From contig JAWKIJ010000001.1 of NCBI GenBank assembly GCA_041394325.1, positions 1,116,001-1,180,000 on the forward strand: a stretch of 64,000 nucleotides of DNA. Direction: 5' to 3'. Numbering within the stretch: position 1 is the first letter of the stretch; each line of letters starts with the position of its first letter. This DNA comes from JAWKIJ01 sp041394325 (GTDB lineage Bacteria; Actinomycetota; Acidimicrobiia; Acidimicrobiales; Microtrichaceae). The notes under the pieces were generated by a model. It worked only from the letters and a program-made list of their open reading frames with translations, was not told the origin of the DNA and did no database searches. The position numbers were made by a program, and so were the translations under genes. Positions 35,004 to 44,790 of this stretch are shown here, in pieces.

Positions 35004-36854
35004 TCATCGGCGCTGGGAGCGGCCACCTTCCATCGGCGGGGGTGCCTGTGGCGGCGGACCCTGTGGTACCCCGTTGTGCGACGCCGTCGCACCGGGGGTG
35101 GGGGATGGTGCGGCGACCCCACCGGGTTGGTCGGCCCGGGAGCGCTCACCGGCTGCTTCGTCGACCATCACGTCGTCGAGCCGTGGGACGTCGGAGTGGC
35201 GCTTCCGACGGAAGATCCGACGGAAAGGAGCGTTCGGTGTGTCGACGTAGCCGTAGTACTCGTACAGCGCTCCGTAGGCGGCCTCCTCCTCGACACCGTT
35301 GAGAATGGTTCCGAGGAGTGGGCTCTGCACCTGATGGAGGCGGTCCAGCGAATGGCGAACCTGTCGGCGTGAGGTCTTGCGCACCATGGTCAGGAAGAGC
35401 GTGGCGTCCACGGTACGCGCCAGGACGAGCGCGTCGGTGACGGGCAGGACCGGTGTGGAGTCGACGAAGACGATGCTGTGGGTGTTGAGCAGTGACCGGA
35501 TGATCTGGTTGGTGCTGTCGAGGCCGAGCAGTTCGGAGGGGTTGGGGGGGCGGGGCCCCGACGCGAGCACCGTGATGTTCGGGTGGACCGGCGACACCTG
35601 CAGGCATTCGTCGAGGGATCGACGGCCCAGCAGCACCGATGTGAGCCCCACCGACCCGTCGACCTGGAAGAACTGGTGGGTTCTCGGCTTGCGGAGATCG
35701 CATCCGACCACCGCCACCTTCATGCCGGCTTCGGCGAAGGCGACGGCGAGGTTGGACAACATCGAACTCTTGCCTTCGTCCGCGGTCGCGCTCGTCACCT
35801 GGACGACGCCGATCGGCCGTTGGAGCGCGAGGTACTGCAGCGAGGTGCGGATTCCCCGATAGGCCTCGGCCGTTGCGGACATCGGCGCCTCCAGGGTGGT
35901 CACCCTCGGCTCGGCGCGGTTCTTCCAGGCGTCGTCGACGGGGATCATCCCGAGGACGGGCAGATCCCGAGCGGCCCGCTCGAGGTCCGAGACGGTACGG
36001 ACTCGGTCGTCGGCCTGTTCGATCAGGAAGGCGAGTGCCACGCCCAACAGCAGACCGACGATGGCCGCCTGCATCGCGTCGCGGAGCGGTTTGGGCGAGA
36101 TCGGGGTGCTCGGTGTCGTCGCGGGATTGAGGATCTGCACCCCACCGGTGGTGGTGAGCCGCTCGGACAGCTGCAGGATGTTCTGTCGCTGCTGGTAGTC
36201 GTTGAGCTGCTGTTCCAGGTCGTTGCGTTTGGACTGCGTGGCCGTCACGAGTTGTTGGCGTTGTGCGGTCAACTCCGCGTACTGGGGGTCGGTGGTCAGC
36301 AGCCCGGCGATCTTCGCGTCGAGCTCGGCGATCGGCTTGTTGACGTCGTTGATCTGCTTCTGGAAGTCGTCGATCTGGTTCTGCACGACCCGCTTCGTCT
36401 TCGCGAGGTCGGCGATCGTCGCGTCCAGCCGTTCACTCTGGTAGGTCTCGGCGTAGACGTTCACCTTGCGCGCCGCACGTTCGGGAACGGTGTCGGTCGC
36501 GCTGAGGATGATGATGTCGTCGTCGCCGCCCGACACCGCCGCCACCGTCAACGGGGCGCCGTAGGCCTTGGTCACGGCGGCCTGGATCGCTCGTGAGTTG
36601 ATGACCTTCAGTTCGTTCTGGACGGCCCGCGCCGGGTCGCCGCCGACGACCTGGTTGGAGAAGATGTTCTCGCTCTTCTCGGGTTGCAGCAGCAGTTGTG
36701 CCGATGCCTGGTAGATCTTCTGTTGGGACAACGACAGGGCGAGGGAGACCGCGACCGCGATCACCAGACCCACGACGGGCCACTGCCACCGACGGCGAAG
36801 GATGCCGAGGTAGTCCTCGACGTTGGTGTCGGAGCGGTCCTGGAACGTTTCCAT
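35004..36854 (-). CDS. Wzc-like polysaccharide co-polymerase and bacterial tyrosine kinase
   Basis: 616 residues from ATG 36854, GAGGAGAG about 11 bases upstream. Two membrane helices (25-43 and 261-279) bracket an extracytoplasmic domain with a coiled coil at about 143-235, the Wzz fold. The cytoplasmic kinase has a Walker A at 355-363 (SATADEGKS), Walker A' VVGCDLRKP and Walker B IVFVDSTPV. A tyrosine cluster (Tyr527, 531, 533, 534, 536) is the likely autophosphorylation site, followed by an unusual 75-residue basic then Pro-rich tail. It probably sets chain length and export together with the Wzb-like phosphatase at 19221. Confidence 0.92.
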   Translation of the reverse strand: METFQDRSDTNVEDYLGILRRRWQWPVVGLVIAVAVSLALSLSQQKIYQASAQLLLQPEKSENIFSNQVVGGDPARAVQNELKVINSRAIQAAVTKAYGAPLTVAAVSGGDDDIIILSATDTVPERAARKVNVYAETYQSERLDATIADLAKTKRVVQNQIDDFQKQINDVNKPIAELDAKIAGLLTTDPQYAELTAQRQQLVTATQSKRNDLEQQLNDYQQRQNILQLSERLTTTGGVQILNPATTPSTPISPKPLRDAMQAAIVGLLLGVALAFLIEQADDRVRTVSDLERAARDLPVLGMIPVDDAWKNRAEPRVTTLEAPMSATAEAYRGIRTSLQYLALQRPIGVVQVTSATADEGKSSMLSNLAVAFAEAGMKVAVVGCDLRKPRTHQFFQVDGSVGLTSVLLGRRSLDECLQVSPVHPNITVLASGPRPPNPSELLGLDSTNQIIRSLLNTHSIVFVDSTPVLPVTDALVLARTVDATLFLTMVRKTSRRQVRHSLDRLHQVQSPLLGTILNGVEEEAAYGALYEYYGYVDTPNAPFRRIFRRKRHSDVPRLDDVMVDEAAGERSRADQPGGVAAPSPTPGATASHNGVPQGPPPQAPPPMEGGRSQRR

Positions 36855-37004
36855 TGGCGGCGGGTCTCTCCTCGATCGACCGTCCAACCCTGTGAGTCGG
36901 AACTCGGCCGGATGACGCCCGGCGGAGTGGGGAAGGCATCACCTGGTTGATCGGCGATGTGCGGACTCTACTCAAGGCCGACTTCGTTCGATAGGTCGAC
37001 CTGC

Positions 37005-38147
37005 TCAGAGCAGCGTTCGGTAGACCGCTTCGATCTCGCGGGTGACCGACTCCTGGGAGAACGTGCTCGACGCCAGCCTCTGACCGGTTCGTCCCATCGC
37101 CCGACGTCGCGTCGGATCCATGCGCATCATCTCGGTGAGCGCGTCCGCCATCTCGACGTCGTCGCGGGGAGCGGTGACCAGGCCGACACCTCGGTCGTGC
37201 ACCGCAGAGGTGATCTCGCCGGTCTCGGTGGCGACGAAGGGGAGCCCGGAGGCCATGTACTCGAGCACGACCAGGGGACCGGTCTCGTTCTTCGAGCAGA
37301 GCACCGCGAAGTCGCACCCTGCGAGCAGACGCGGGATGTCGTCGCGTTCGCCCAGCAGATGGATCCGGTCACCGATGCCGAGCCGCTCGACCATGTCCAT
37401 GCACCCGCGGAAGTAGTCGGGCTCGACGTGGGTGGCCCCCATGATGACGACCTGCATTCGCTGCAGCACGTCGTCGTCGAGCAGGGCCATCGCTCGAAAC
37501 AACAGCGGATGGTCCTTCTGTGATCGGAAGTTGGCGGCCATGGCGACGATCGTGTCGTCGGCCCGTGCTCCGATCATCGCCCGGACGTCCACCGGCTCCA
37601 CGTCGACGAATCGACCGATGTCGACACCGCTCCGGACCAGGTGCACGCGATCGCTCGGGAACCCCACCTGTTGTTCGGCCCAACGACACAGCCGGTGGTC
37701 GACGCCGAGATACTGGTCGACCTCGCGACGCATCGCCTCCCGAAGGCCGACTCCCGCTCCGCGGTCCAGGTGCAGCCAACCGAAGTGATCGTGGAAGACG
37801 TGCTTGGCGTCCACGAGGCCGAGGGCCTTGGCGAGCGAGACGAACTTCATCGTCCCGCGGCCGTGGCTGTGGATGATCGAGATGTTGCGTCGGCGGGTGA
37901 TCCGGCCGAACGTGACGAGCTTCCGTGCGTCCCACTTCACCAGGCGCCCGAGGACGTCCAACTCGACGTCGGAGGACAGTCGCTGCTCCAGGGGGCCGCC
38001 GGCGCGGGTCGCGCAGAACGACGCCCGGTAGCGGGACCGGTCGAGCGAGTTGGCGATGTCGACCGCCACCCGCTCCGCCCCGCCGGAGTTGAGCGCGTCC
38101 GTGACGACCATCACGTTCGCTCGGGGCTCCGACCCTGCGTGCGTCAT
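37005..38147 (-). CDS. Glycosyltransferase, GT4 family
   Basis: 380 residues. N-terminal VVTDALNSGGAERVAVDIAN is the classic GT4 acceptor-domain loop; donor domain has VAMAANFRSQKDHPLL, the ERDDIPRLLAGCDF segment and KNETGPLVVLEYMASGLPFVAT. ATG 38147 overlaps the stop of the GT2 gene upstream (ATGA). The 150 bases between its stop and the kinase start (36855-37004) show nothing recognisable beyond the kinase Shine-Dalgarno. Substrate unknown. Confidence 0.9.
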   Translation of the reverse strand: MTHAGSEPRANVMVVTDALNSGGAERVAVDIANSLDRSRYRASFCATRAGGPLEQRLSSDVELDVLGRLVKWDARKLVTFGRITRRRNISIIHSHGRGTMKFVSLAKALGLVDAKHVFHDHFGWLHLDRGAGVGLREAMRREVDQYLGVDHRLCRWAEQQVGFPSDRVHLVRSGVDIGRFVDVEPVDVRAMIGARADDTIVAMAANFRSQKDHPLLFRAMALLDDDVLQRMQVVIMGATHVEPDYFRGCMDMVERLGIGDRIHLLGERDDIPRLLAGCDFAVLCSKNETGPLVVLEYMASGLPFVATETGEITSAVHDRGVGLVTAPRDDVEMADALTEMMRMDPTRRRAMGRTGQRLASSTFSQESVTREIEAVYRTLL

Positions 38148-39250
38148 GTGGAGGCTGCCGGTATTCGGCGCGCGGCCGGGGCGCGGATCACCCGTACGAC
38201 GTCGGAGACGGCGGCGCCCACCCCCAGCAGGTCCCAGTCGTGGTCGCCCGCCCGAAACGACGCGACGAGTGCACGGAGCGAAGCGTGCTCCGGTTCACCC
38301 AGCGCGGCGCGTCGATCGAGCCCGTCGGCAACCGCCCGGAGCGTCCTGGCCCCCTGGAAGTCGCCGACGAGGTCGGCGCGGTCGGCCGCGACGCGGAGCT
38401 GGCGGGCCCGTCCGCGGAGGTGGGCGCTGTGGTCTGAACCCTCGCCCCGGAGCACGGCGGCGGCGTTCCCGCCGAGCCGACGGGTCAGTTCTCCCGGGGA
38501 CAGCACACCGGTCTCCTGGGAGGGGTGCACCCGGAACGACAGCAGCGGTTCGGGAAGGGCCCAGGCCGCGCCGACCGCCGCGGCCACCATCGAGAGCCAG
38601 CGATCGTGGCGCATCGGGGCCTCCTCGGCGGTGAGCTCCTCTGGAAAGGGCAGCGCTGCGGTGACCGCGCGTCGGCGCACCATCATGGTGCATCCGGTGG
38701 TGACCGCCCTCCGCGCGAAGAGCCGTTGGGGGACGACCGAATGATGTCGGAGTGCCCTGCTGATCAGGCGGTTTCCCCACAACCGCCCGTCGATCGGCTC
38801 CCCGGCCTCGTCGATCAGGTCGGCATCGCTGAACACCAGGGTCAGCGTCGGATCGTCGTCGAGCTCCGCCGAGAGCCGGGCGAGCTTCTCGGGGTACCAG
38901 ACGTCGTCCTGGTCGGCGAGCGCGATGCTCCGACCGCGGCAACGTCGGAGAGCCGTCTCGAAGTTGGTGGTCGACCCCAGCGTCGTGTCGTTGACCTCGA
39001 TGGACACGGGAAACGGGCAGGACCTGGCCCACTCGCGGACGACCTCGGTCGTGTCGTCGGACGATGCGTCGTCTTGCACGACGACCTCGTCGGGCGGTCG
39101 CGTCTGCATCGAGATCGACTGGAGCATCGGCGTGAGCCACCGCGCCCCGTTGTACGTGCAGAGCACGATGGAGAGGTCGACGGCGGCGCGTCCCGCGGTC
39201 GCGGCCCGCCGACCACCCCCGTCGATCGCATCCGGTTGCCTGGCCGCCAT
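38144..39250 (-). CDS. Glycosyltransferase, GT2 family (GT-A fold)
   Basis: 368 residues from ATG 39250. The core begins LSIVLCTYNGARWL, then VVQDDASSDDT and ALADQDDVWYPEK with the catalytic DxD-type acidic pair, and a later MRHDRWL. A C-terminal helical region of about 110 residues may contact the membrane or partner proteins. The frame is open further upstream but runs through the divergent promoter interval. First gene of the leftward nine-gene block ending with asnB. Rhamnosyltransferase-like by motif style, but the donor is not determinable. Confidence 0.87.
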   Translation of the reverse strand: MAARQPDAIDGGGRRAATAGRAAVDLSIVLCTYNGARWLTPMLQSISMQTRPPDEVVVQDDASSDDTTEVVREWARSCPFPVSIEVNDTTLGSTTNFETALRRCRGRSIALADQDDVWYPEKLARLSAELDDDPTLTLVFSDADLIDEAGEPIDGRLWGNRLISRALRHHSVVPQRLFARRAVTTGCTMMVRRRAVTAALPFPEELTAEEAPMRHDRWLSMVAAAVGAAWALPEPLLSFRVHPSQETGVLSPGELTRRLGGNAAAVLRGEGSDHSAHLRGRARQLRVAADRADLVGDFQGARTLRAVADGLDRRAALGEPEHASLRALVASFRAGDHDWDLLGVGAAVSDVVRVIRAPAARRIPAAST

Positions 39251-39281
39251 CGAGGGGTCGTCCTGTTCCACGCTTTGGCGG

Positions 39282-39287
39282 ATTCTA
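39282..39287 (-). promoter_or_regulatory. Candidate -10 box (TAGAAT) for the leftward glycan block
   Basis: Coding-strand TAGAAT lies 31 bases upstream of ATG 39250 and would give a leader of about 25 bases. The -35 position 17 bases upstream reads TGCCGG, a weak match. It is in the 183-base divergent gap 39251-39433, which must also drive the rightward block. TACGCT near 39316 is a possible -10 for that direction. Confidence 0.3.
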
Positions 39288-39433
39288 CTACCGTTCCCCC
39301 AGGACCGGCACCGCCGTACGCTGCAACGCGGTCGACTCCGAGACGGCCTCGGGTCGAGTGATCCGCAACCCAACGACCATGCTCGGCCGCGGGTCGGGCA
39401 CACGTGGCGAGGACACGTGTCGAGGAGGAACTG

Positions 39434-41083
39434 TTGAGCGCGAAGGCGCTGTCGGGGATCGAACTGCTGGTGTGGCCCACCCTTGGCCCGGAATCGCCCT
39501 CGGTCGGTGAGTCCTTCGGCGCGGTGACGCGCCTTGCGGAGGGGATCGGCCCGGCGGCCGAGACGGTCGACGCTCGCGTTCGGGACTCCGACGCGGAGTG
39601 GCTGTTGTTCTGGGATCCCCGCCAGCCCGATCCCGACCCCGAGGTGCTGTCGTCCCTCGTAGTCGGTCGGGCGGACGCTTGGCACAGCGGCCTGATCGCC
39701 GGGACGGGGGGCCTTCCCGAGGAGCACGACTACATCCATCCGACTTGGCCGCTCACCGTCGACCCGGACCGTTCCACCGAGGCTGCGAGTTGGCGCCTCA
39801 CGCTCGGGGCGCTGCTCGTTCGCCGTTCGGTGCTCGCCGCGCTCGGGGGCCTCGACCGGGCGTTCGAGGGTGCGACCGGTGCGGGCCTCGAGCTCGGTCG
39901 GCGTCTGATCGACCGGGGTGCGATCATCGAGTACACGCCGCGGCTCGCGCCGAGCGTTCCACGGATCGATCCGCTGACCGAGCGCGACCGGTTCGTCTTC
40001 CTGGCCAGGGAGTTCTCATCCAAGTGGGTGAGGTACGCGGCGGTGCGACGTGGTCTCGCGACCCGCCGGCCGTTCGCGGTCGGACGGGCGCTGCGCGAGG
40101 CGGAGCGGGTCTGCGGGTCGAGTCCTCGCCCCGGCGGCGGGAGGGTCTACGAGCGGCCTCCCGTCAACGTGCCGTCGGACCCCTCGGTGTCGATCGTGTT
40201 GCCGACGCTCGGGCGCTACGAGTTGCTTCGACCGGTCCTCGAACAGATCCGTCGACAGACGGTCCCCCCGATCGAGGTCGTCGTCACGGACCAGAACGAC
40301 CCGAGCCTCCGGGATGAGGCGGTGTATCGCGAGTTCGACGACCTGAACCTCCGGGTGATCTTTCAGGAGGAGAAGGGTCAATGGCTGGCCCGGAACGCCG
40401 CGGTGAAGGTGTGTCGCGGTGAGTGGATCGCGTTCATCGACGACGACTCCGAGGTCGGCGAGGACTTCGTCGAGCAGCACCTCGAGGGCCTCGCCCGCTA
40501 CCGGGCGGACCTGTCGACGGGTGCATCGCTCGCGGTGATCGGGGCACCGGTCCCCGACAACTATTCGTTCTTCCGGGTGGCGGACCAGTGGGACTCCGGC
40601 AACGGAATGTGCCGGCGTGACCTGTTCGAGCGGTTCGGTCTGTTCGACCAGCAGTTCGACCGCCAGCGACGAGGTGACGCCGAGTTCGGCCTTCGCGTAC
40701 AGCTCGGCGGTGGCCTCGTCATCCACAACCCCCATGCCGTCCGGGTGCATCTCAAGGCCCAGGAGGGTGGGCTTCGTGCGTTCGGCTCGTTGGACGGCTT
40801 CCGTCAACGTGGACGAACTTCGCCCCTTCCGCTCCCGTCGGTCGTCTACTACCTGAAGCGGTATCACACTCGGCGGCAGCTCCGTGAAGACATCCTGATC
40901 GGCGTGGTGCAGGCGATCATCCCCTACGAGCTCAAGCGTCGCGCGACGCCGGCACAGTGGGCGCGTTTCGCCCTGGCGGAGTTGATCCACGTCCCGTCCA
41001 CGGTCCGTCGGGTGAGGGCGTCGCTGTCCATCGCCGAGGGGATGGCGGCGAAGGGGCCTTCGATCCCCCGGCTCGATGACTGA
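39434..41083 (+). CDS. Glycosyltransferase, GT2 family, with a degenerate extra GT-A-like N-terminal domain
   Basis: 549 residues from TTG 39434, chosen because GAGGAGG lies five bases upstream; GTG 39404 is the alternative but would include that site in the coding region. The active GT2 domain starts about residue 250 (VSIVLPTLGRYELLRPVLEQ), with VVTDQNDPS, WIAFIDDDSEVGEDF and FDRQRRGDAEFGLRVQLGG. Residues 1-190 resemble the second half of another GT2 domain (GALLVRRSVLAALGGLDRAF, LGRRLIDRGAIIEYTP) but without an acidic DxD, reading WDPRQPDPDP where it would be. First gene of the rightward block. Confidence 0.85.
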   Translation: MSAKALSGIELLVWPTLGPESPSVGESFGAVTRLAEGIGPAAETVDARVRDSDAEWLLFWDPRQPDPDPEVLSSLVVGRADAWHSGLIAGTGGLPEEHDYIHPTWPLTVDPDRSTEAASWRLTLGALLVRRSVLAALGGLDRAFEGATGAGLELGRRLIDRGAIIEYTPRLAPSVPRIDPLTERDRFVFLAREFSSKWVRYAAVRRGLATRRPFAVGRALREAERVCGSSPRPGGGRVYERPPVNVPSDPSVSIVLPTLGRYELLRPVLEQIRRQTVPPIEVVVTDQNDPSLRDEAVYREFDDLNLRVIFQEEKGQWLARNAAVKVCRGEWIAFIDDDSEVGEDFVEQHLEGLARYRADLSTGASLAVIGAPVPDNYSFFRVADQWDSGNGMCRRDLFERFGLFDQQFDRQRRGDAEFGLRVQLGGGLVIHNPHAVRVHLKAQEGGLRAFGSLDGFRQRGRTSPLPLPSVVYYLKRYHTRRQLREDILIGVVQAIIPYELKRRATPAQWARFALAELIHVPSTVRRVRASLSIAEGMAAKGPSIPRLDD

Positions 41084-42275
41084 TCGCGGACCCATGCGAC
41101 TCGCGGTCATCGGCGACACCCAGCACTATCGGGACGCGGAGGGCCGGTTGTGCGCGCTCGAGCCGGTCGTCGCCCAGCTGGCCCGCTGGGCGTGCCTGTT
41201 CGACGAGGTCGTGCTCTGCGCGCCGCTCGACGCCGGACCGCCCCCCGTCGGTTTCGCTCCCTATCGCGCCACCAACCTCAGGATCGAACCACTCGTCAGT
41301 GCCGGCGGCAACACCTTCACCGCCAAGCTGGGCCTGCTGACCCACCTGGCCGGGTGGGCGCGACGAATCCGGGCCGTCGCGCGTGAGGTCGATGCGGTCC
41401 ACCTTCGATGCCCGTGCAACATCGGTCTGGTCGCGATCCTCGCGACCCGCGGAGTGGTTCGGTACCGCTACGCGATGTTCGCGGGGGTGTGGCGGCACTA
41501 TCCGGGTGAGCCGTGGTCGTTCGGTCTGCAACGACGGCTGCTCGCCTCACCCCGCTTCGGTGGACCGGTCAGCGTCTATGCATCCCGTGACGCGTCCCGA
41601 CCGCATCTCGAACCGTCGTTCAGCCCGTCCTTCTCATTGCAGGACTGGCTCGCAGCAGAGCCCCACGCGGTCGGAAAGCTCCGTCGCATCGGCGATCCGG
41701 ACGCGAGGGAACCGTGGCGACTCGTCACCGTCGGTCGCCTGACCGAGAACAAGAACCAGGCAACGGTCGTGCGCGCCGTGTCGCGCTTGCACCGGCAGGG
41801 CCTCTCCGTCCACCTCGATCTGTTCGGGGATGGTCCGATGCGCCCCACACTGGAGCAGCTCGCCCGGGAGCTGGGCGTCGAGGACCGGGTGACGTTCCAC
41901 GGCAGCGTCGGCCACCCCCGGGTGCTCGCCGCGTTCGCCGACGCCGACCTTCACCTCCTCTCCACCCGTCAGGAGGGCTACGGCAAGGTGCTGCTCGAGG
42001 GGATGATGTTCGCGACGGTACCGATCTTCGGCGACAGTCCGGTTGCCGCCGAGATCGCCGGGGACGGCGCTCGGGGTCTGGTGTTCGACCCCGATGACGA
42101 TGCCGCCCTGGCGGCACACGTTCGCTCACTTGTGGACGATCGCGGCCGATGGACCCAGATGGCCGACGCCGCCCGTCGCCACACCCGCGACCTCACCCTC
42201 GATGCCTTCGAGGAGCGCGTCCGAGATCTGCTCGAACGACACTGGGACGTCAGCCTCGCTCGGGGTGAGCGGTGA
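41076..42275 (+). CDS. Glycosyltransferase, GT4 family
   Basis: 399 residues; overlaps the preceding gene by eight bases. Donor domain: RLVTVGRLTENKNQATVVRA, LDLFGDGPMRPTLEQLAREL and STRQEGYGKVLLEGMMFATVPIF with the E-x7-E-like pattern. The N-terminal domain opens LAVIGDTQHYRDAEGRL, unusual for the family. Substrate unknown; it is one of several GT4 enzymes, consistent with a long repeat unit. Confidence 0.88.
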   Translation: MTDRGPMRLAVIGDTQHYRDAEGRLCALEPVVAQLARWACLFDEVVLCAPLDAGPPPVGFAPYRATNLRIEPLVSAGGNTFTAKLGLLTHLAGWARRIRAVAREVDAVHLRCPCNIGLVAILATRGVVRYRYAMFAGVWRHYPGEPWSFGLQRRLLASPRFGGPVSVYASRDASRPHLEPSFSPSFSLQDWLAAEPHAVGKLRRIGDPDAREPWRLVTVGRLTENKNQATVVRAVSRLHRQGLSVHLDLFGDGPMRPTLEQLARELGVEDRVTFHGSVGHPRVLAAFADADLHLLSTRQEGYGKVLLEGMMFATVPIFGDSPVAAEIAGDGARGLVFDPDDDAALAAHVRSLVDDRGRWTQMADAARRHTRDLTLDAFEERVRDLLERHWDVSLARGER

Positions 42276-42315
42276 CAGGCCCACGGGATCACCTGCGACG
42301 GGGGACGGGCAGGGG

Positions 42316-43690
42316 ATGAACCGTCAGGAGCTGTACGACCGTTCCCCTCTGGCCGTACAGCAGGTGATGGCCGGGGCCTACGGCCTGCGGGAGCTTCGGC
42401 GCCGACATGCGGGCTCGTACCGTCGGTACCTGGCCGACGTCGAGGCCCGCCAGTGGTGGAGCCCCGAGCGGTTGCAGGAGGACCAGGACCGCCGCGTGCG
42501 GGCGATCGTGCAGTGGTGTGCGTCGCGAGTTCCGTACTACCGCGACGTGTTCGCGAAGGAGGGTCTCGACCCCGCCGAGATCCGCACGGCGGACGATCTC
42601 GTCGCGCTGCCCGTCCTCGAGAAGGAGGCCGTTCGTGCCGAACCCGACCGGTTCCGACCGGATGGCTTCGTCGAGCGCGCCGTCGCCCAGACGACGGGCG
42701 GCACCACCGGAACCCCGCTGCAGTACTGGGCCACCTTGTCGGCGGTTCGGTACAACTACGCCGTCTACGAGGCACGGACCCGGCGATGGGCGGGCGTGCG
42801 CCTCGGCGATCGGTTGGCCTCCTTCCACGGACAACCGATCGTGCCGGCATCGGTGCAGGAGCCGCCGTTCTGGCGCCGCAACCCGGCGTTCAACCAGCTC
42901 TACTGTTCGGTGTATCACCTCAACCACTCGACGCTGCCGGCTTATGTCGACGAGCTGCAGCGGTTCGACCCGCAGGTCGTGGTCGGGTACACGTCGGCCG
43001 TGCACCGTCGCGACCCATCTCCTCGCAGAGGGTGGGGTCGGGCGGATCCAACCCAAGGCCGTCATCGTCAGCAGCGAGACCCTAAGGCCGCGGGCGCGGG
43101 CCGAGATCGAACAGGCCTTCCGTTGTCGGGTGACCAACGCCTACAGCCTCGGCGAACTCGTGGCCTACGTGTCGGAGTGTCCCGAAGGCGGGATGCACGT
43201 GAGCCCGGACTACGGCGTGGTGCAACTGTCGTCCCGACCCGGGACCGGCGACCACGAGATCATCGCGACCGGTCTGTTCAACCGCGCGATGCCCCTGCTG
43301 CGCTATCGGACCGGCGATCTCGCGGTCCCTTCCGAGGGAGGGCCGTGTTGTGGCCGCGGTTTGCCCCGGGTGGACGACCTGATCGGCCGCGTCGATGATC
43401 TGGTTCACACCCCCGAGGGATCGGTCGTCGGCCCCGCGCCGATGAGCCTCGCCTTCCAGCGCGTACCCCACCTCGTCCGGGCCCAGGTGGTCCAGGACGA
43501 CCCCTCCGCGATCGAGATCCGCGCCGAGGTGTCGCCGGGTTGGATCGACGACGATGAGGCGTTCCTGGTGAGGGAACTGCGCAAGCGGCTCGGCTCACGG
43601 TTGGCGATCACCGTCGAGCTCGTCGACTCGTTGACCCGCACCGGCGGTGGCAAGGAACGCTTGATCATCAGCACGGTGGGCGCGTCATGA
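42316..43690 (+). CDS. CapK/PaaK-like adenylate-forming enzyme, frameshifted
   Basis: Member of the phenylacetate-CoA ligase-like branch of AMP-forming enzymes often called CapK when found in capsule loci; the true reaction is unknown, perhaps acyl activation for sugar decoration. ATP-binding loop TTGGTTGTPLQYW, then after the break YSLGELVAYVSECPEGG, LLRYRTGDLAV and the C-terminal RTGGGKERLI. The frame changes at about 43009 (after GYTSAVHR, continuing ATHLLAEGGVGRIQPK), equal to one extra or two missing bases. Repaired length about 457 residues, usual for the family. ATG 42316 has AGGGG immediately upstream. Confidence 0.82.
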
Positions 43691-44790
43691 TCCAGGCGAA
43701 CCGCAGCGGGCTTCCCGTCATGGGGTTCCTCGGCATGCACTCCGGCGGACGCCACGGGGTGCCCCCGTCCCAGAACGAGATCGTCGCCGGCCTGTTCCGC
43801 AAGTCGGGTGGGATCGTGCGCACCGCGTCAACGCTCCGTCGACCGCTGTTCCGGACACTCCACCAACTCGGCTCGGTGCTGTGGTGGCGAGACGTGGAGG
43901 TGCTGATCGTCTCGGTGTTCTCCGGGCGCTCGTTCCTGCTCGCCGAGTTGGCGACCCCGTTGGGTCACCTGGTCGGCAAGCACGTCGTGTTGTTCCTGCA
44001 CGGGGGTGAGTTGCCGAAATTCGGCACCGCCCACCGAAAGCGGGTCGAGCGCCTCCTGGCCCAGGCCGATCGCATCGTCGCCCCGTCGACCTTCCTCGCC
44101 CGCGTGTTCCACGAGTGGGGATACGACCTCACGGTCATCCCGAACGTCATCGAACGTCTCCCGGCCACGGGCGCGGTGCGGGACCCGCTGCGACCGCGGG
44201 TGCTGTGGATGCGGACGTTCCACGAGCACTACGACCCCGTGTCCGCAGTTCGTGCCTTCGCCCTCGCCGTGCGCGTCCGTCCCGACCTCGCCATGACGAT
44301 GGCCGGGGCGGATCACGGGTTGGAGGCGCAGGTCCGCGCCGAGGCCCGACGGTTGGGGGTAGACGATCGGATCGAGTTTCCCGGCTTCTTGAACTCGGAG
44401 GCCAAGCAGGAGGCGTTCGAACGACACGACATCTTCCTGAACACGAACGTCGTCGACAACACGCCCGTGAGTGTGATCGAGGCCGCGTCGCATGGCCTGG
44501 TGGTGGTCGCGACCTCGGTCGGGGGGATCCCCGACCTGCTCACCGACGGGGTCGACGCGGTACTCGTCCAGGCCTCCGATCCCGAGGCGACGAGCCGCGC
44601 GATTCTCGACGTGCTCGACGACCCCGAACGCGGCCGGCGACTCTCCCAAGGGGCGCTGACCCTCGCCGCCGCGAGCGAGTGGCCGTCGGTGCGGAAACGA
44701 TGGGAGCACGAGCTCGGGTTCGTGGTGCCGGGAGGGGCTCGGGCGTCCCGCAGCGTGGGGGTGTCGGACGGCCACGGTGGCCCGAGATGA
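43687..44790 (+). CDS. Glycosyltransferase, GT4 family
   Basis: 367 residues; ATG overlaps the previous stop (ATGA). GT-B fold: GKHVVLFLHGGELP and VIPNVIERLP in the middle, donor domain with RVLWMRTFHEHYDPVSAVRAF, IEFPGFLNSEAKQEAF and NTPVSVIEAASHGLVVVATSVGG. The terminal 20 residues are Gly/Arg-rich. Couples to the GNAT gene by ATGA at 44787-44790. Substrate unknown. Confidence 0.9.
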   Translation: MIQANRSGLPVMGFLGMHSGGRHGVPPSQNEIVAGLFRKSGGIVRTASTLRRPLFRTLHQLGSVLWWRDVEVLIVSVFSGRSFLLAELATPLGHLVGKHVVLFLHGGELPKFGTAHRKRVERLLAQADRIVAPSTFLARVFHEWGYDLTVIPNVIERLPATGAVRDPLRPRVLWMRTFHEHYDPVSAVRAFALAVRVRPDLAMTMAGADHGLEAQVRAEARRLGVDDRIEFPGFLNSEAKQEAFERHDIFLNTNVVDNTPVSVIEAASHGLVVVATSVGGIPDLLTDGVDAVLVQASDPEATSRAILDVLDDPERGRRLSQGALTLAAASEWPSVRKRWEHELGFVVPGGARASRSVGVSDGHGGPR

